Origin: Brugia malayi
Lineage: Eukaryota; Nematoda; Chromadorea; Rhabditida; Onchocercidae
Assembly (NCBI RefSeq): GCF_000002995.4
Contig: NW_025062339.1
Span: forward strand, 1-30,815
DNA length: 30,815 bases
Direction of reading: 5' to 3'
Part shown: positions 29,152-30,815 of the stretch, piece after piece
Layout of the letters: every line of letters begins with the position of its first letter
How positions within the stretch are numbered: the stretch's first letter is position 1
Translations under genes and position numbers: made by a program
The notes under the pieces: model-generated
Databases searched by the model: none
What the model was told of the DNA's origin: nothing
The model's input: the letters and a program-made list of their open reading frames with translations, nothing else

Positions 29152-29297
29152 ATGCAAGAAAATGAACTGATTCGTTGGTTTGTGCCGTTACCGACCCAGT
29201 TTCTCCAAGAAGAAGAACCAAGTGATACTGATGATGACGATGAACAAAATGCAGAGTACAATCAACTCTTAGTTCATTTTCAATATCCTGCTGCATG
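29152..29297 (+). pseudogene. Acidic coding remnant cut off by LTR copy 3
   Basis: From the ATG at 29152 the plus frame reads QENELIRWFVPLPTQFLQEE, then an Asp/Glu run (SDTDDDDEQN), then YNQLLVHFQYPAA at the LTR edge. After 29298 the frame is LTR sequence and stops within it. Composition is unlike the surrounding AT-rich frames and typical of a genuine nuclear or regulatory protein, but I do not recognise it. It could be an exon without its own ATG. The minus strand is also open here. Confidence 0.35.
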
Positions 29298-29852
29298 TGT
29301 CGTGAAAGGTTGTCTGGTTGATATTGAATGGTTGTAATACAGTAGGAAGATTAATAAACCTTTATTTTTCTTGAACGTAATGTTAATAAATCGAGCAATA
29401 AAAAGAAAAGAAATTTATAAAAGAAAACCGGAGGAATTGAAATTGGTTAACCGAGTAGTAATCCATCTTAAAGACAAATAATAATTGTGATTTTTTAGGA
29501 TTAAATTTTATATGAGTGGTAATTTGGCGTGTCTAAGATAAAAAATGTGAAGAATCGGAAATGTTCATGAGAATTAAGAATTTATGATATGAGATTACAT
29601 ATGTAATAAACCAAAAAAAAAAAAACTAGATTTAAAGAGAGATAATTTAAGATACTGTAAGATTGTTTTTCATTGTCTGAAGAGTCGGAAGTATCTAAAA
29701 AATTGAGAATTTACAAAGTGAGAACTAAACGTATCCATGATGAAAATCACTTGTGAAAAATCTTAAGAAATTAAATTTATGTAGAGATAATTTATGATAT
29801 ATTATGGGATTATTTTTAGATAGGAGTTTTCGTGATGTTATAATTCGCGACA
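29298..29852 (-). mobile_element. LTR copy 3, 3' LTR of a minus-strand BEL/Pao-like element
   Basis: A 555-bp LTR, TGTCGTGAA...TTCGCGACA, close to copy 2. The flanks differ (GCATG left, CTCCC right). On the minus strand the bases just before the LTR are TTTTTGGGAG, a short purine-ended tract like the polypurine tract preceding BEL-type 3' LTRs, and just inside lies the minus-strand envelope-like gene. So this is the 3' LTR of an element continuing past the right edge of the window, and GCATG should reappear after its 5' LTR. Confidence 0.78.
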
Positions 29853-30815
29853 CTCCCAAAAAGGGAAGAAAAAGATGTAACTTTGAGAGAGTGATTTTGA
29901 GGTATGTAGTTAAATGTATGGAGTTTAATGGGTGGGATTTCTTTAGTTTGGAATTGTGTGTGTGGTGAGTCTATAGGGAGAATAATGATGGTAGCTTGAT
30001 TTGTATTCGTTTTGGAGTATGACAAAAGGGGGATTGAACTAATCTAAATTTCCACTTCAGAATGACAAAAGTAGTTAATATTGTTACAATAATTATACAG
30101 GTAAAAATCAATTTCCAATGTGTTATTATATTTTCAAATTCTTCTTCTATTGGTAGAACAATTTCGTTGAATTTCCTTTCCAATTGTTCGATAATTTCTT
30201 CTCCTTCTTCAGAAATTTCTTGCCAAAAGAATTCATCTTTCATTTGATATGGATTGAATTGATTGTTTTTTGGTTTTGAGTTAGGATTTCTAATTCTGCA
30301 TTGATTCTTTCAATTTCAAACTTACTTATCAATTCTCCTTTGAATACGATGTTTTCGATTGTCGGTCGTTCTGATTTGCAAGGAGCCGCCATCAAATTTC
30401 TGTTATTCCTTTTAGCTATCACATCGTTTCTTTGAAATATAAGTTTCGCTGCAAGGATAAGATTGCTGATTGATAATCATTTGATTAACAGTAATAAGTT
30501 ATTTCTGTCTTGGCAACTTCTTTGCTGTGTTTGTTTGAGTTGTTGAATGAATTCTTGTCTTAGTGAATCGAAGAGGTATTGAAGCTTTACTTTTCAGGAT
30601 CGAACCTTTTATCAGGAGACTTTTCCATCATCAATAGTTTATTTGTTACTCTTTGTTTGAATTTTGTAGTAGAGTTCGAGTCATCTTCAACGTCTAGTTC
30701 AATAACTATATCGCCCTGCATTAAAATTGGAAAGGTGTGAATCTACAATTTTTGGTGTTTAATATAGGGGGGTTTTTATCAATTATAAGCGATGCTTGTA
30801 TCTCATTGATGATGA
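29853..30815 (-). pseudogene. 3' interior of LTR element: broken envelope-like gene
   Basis: On the minus strand several coding-like pieces follow each other in different frames: about 30721-30587 (acidic, Lys-rich), about 30585-30480 (Gln-rich helix), 30422-30240 and 30243-29971. The last piece, 90 codons, has an acidic helical stretch (residues about 8-40), one membrane-spanning segment (about 45-62, Ile/Thr/Val-rich) and a short basic tail after it. That is the layout of the C-terminal anchor of a class-I-type envelope protein. Some nematode BEL/Pao elements (Tas of Ascaris; Cer7 and Cer13 of Caenorhabditis) carry env genes at this position, just before the 3' LTR. At least three frame breaks show the copy is not functional as it stands. 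No polymerase motif lies inside the window. Confidence 0.5.

Overview
The window is eukaryotic nuclear DNA. It is strongly AT-rich, with long A/T homopolymers, short exons separated by GT...AG introns (mostly 70-700 bp, a few 44-100 bp), acceptors of the TTTTCAG/TTTGCAG type, and no operons, Shine-Dalgarno sites, tRNA or rRNA. Base composition, intron style and BEL/Pao-like LTR elements suggest a nematode, possibly a filarial or other spirurid. This is an inference; no single gene proves it. Most long open frames are chance frames in AT-rich DNA. I accepted coding only where splice sites, phase or a recognisable domain supported it.

Layout. 1-8.7 kb is gene-poor. It holds a solo LTR (713-1238) with a 5-bp target-site duplication, a perfect DR1 nuclear-receptor-type site at 4880-4892, and otherwise AT-rich intergenic DNA. 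Around 8.7-9.0 kb is a possible exon of a membrane protein with a frame break. From 11576 down to 9835 (minus strand) lies a recognisable but damaged relative of TFIIH subunit p62 (GTF2H1): split PH-like domain, first BSD domain and the C-terminal FWxCFP-type motif are present, the second BSD domain was not found, and there are an in-frame stop, a frame break and an intron-phase mismatch.

From about 13.07 to 20.32 kb (plus strand) lies a long multi-exon gene that I do not recognise. Three blocks of exons are internally phase-consistent (13600-16679, 16747-17442, 18092-20319) and share one direction. Its last third is Ser/Pro-rich and probably disordered. It lies head-to-head with the p62-like locus across a 1.5-kb interval.

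From 21 kb onward is a rearranged, repeat-rich region: a minus-strand exon with two in-frame stops in its most coding-like frame, a 35-bp tandem duplication, LTR copy 2 (23012-23565) with a primer-binding-site-like sequence on its left, a small plus-strand gene end (24031-24221), interleaved inverted duplications (24705-25309), a possible zinc-finger last exon on the minus strand (25123-25208), a degenerate CTGAGTATCAT repeat (25557-25696), a long gene-poor stretch, a slightly GC-richer stretch with a 140-codon open frame (27931-28353), an acidic open frame cut by LTR copy 3 (29152-29297), LTR copy 3 itself (29298-29852), and at the right edge the 3' internal part of the element, with a broken minus-strand gene for an envelope-like membrane-anchored protein.

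Two themes recur: decay or rearrangement of gene copies, and repeated insertion of one LTR family. Several exons are clear but do not join in phase. Either these loci are pseudogenes or the consensus carries indels; the sequence alone cannot separate the two.
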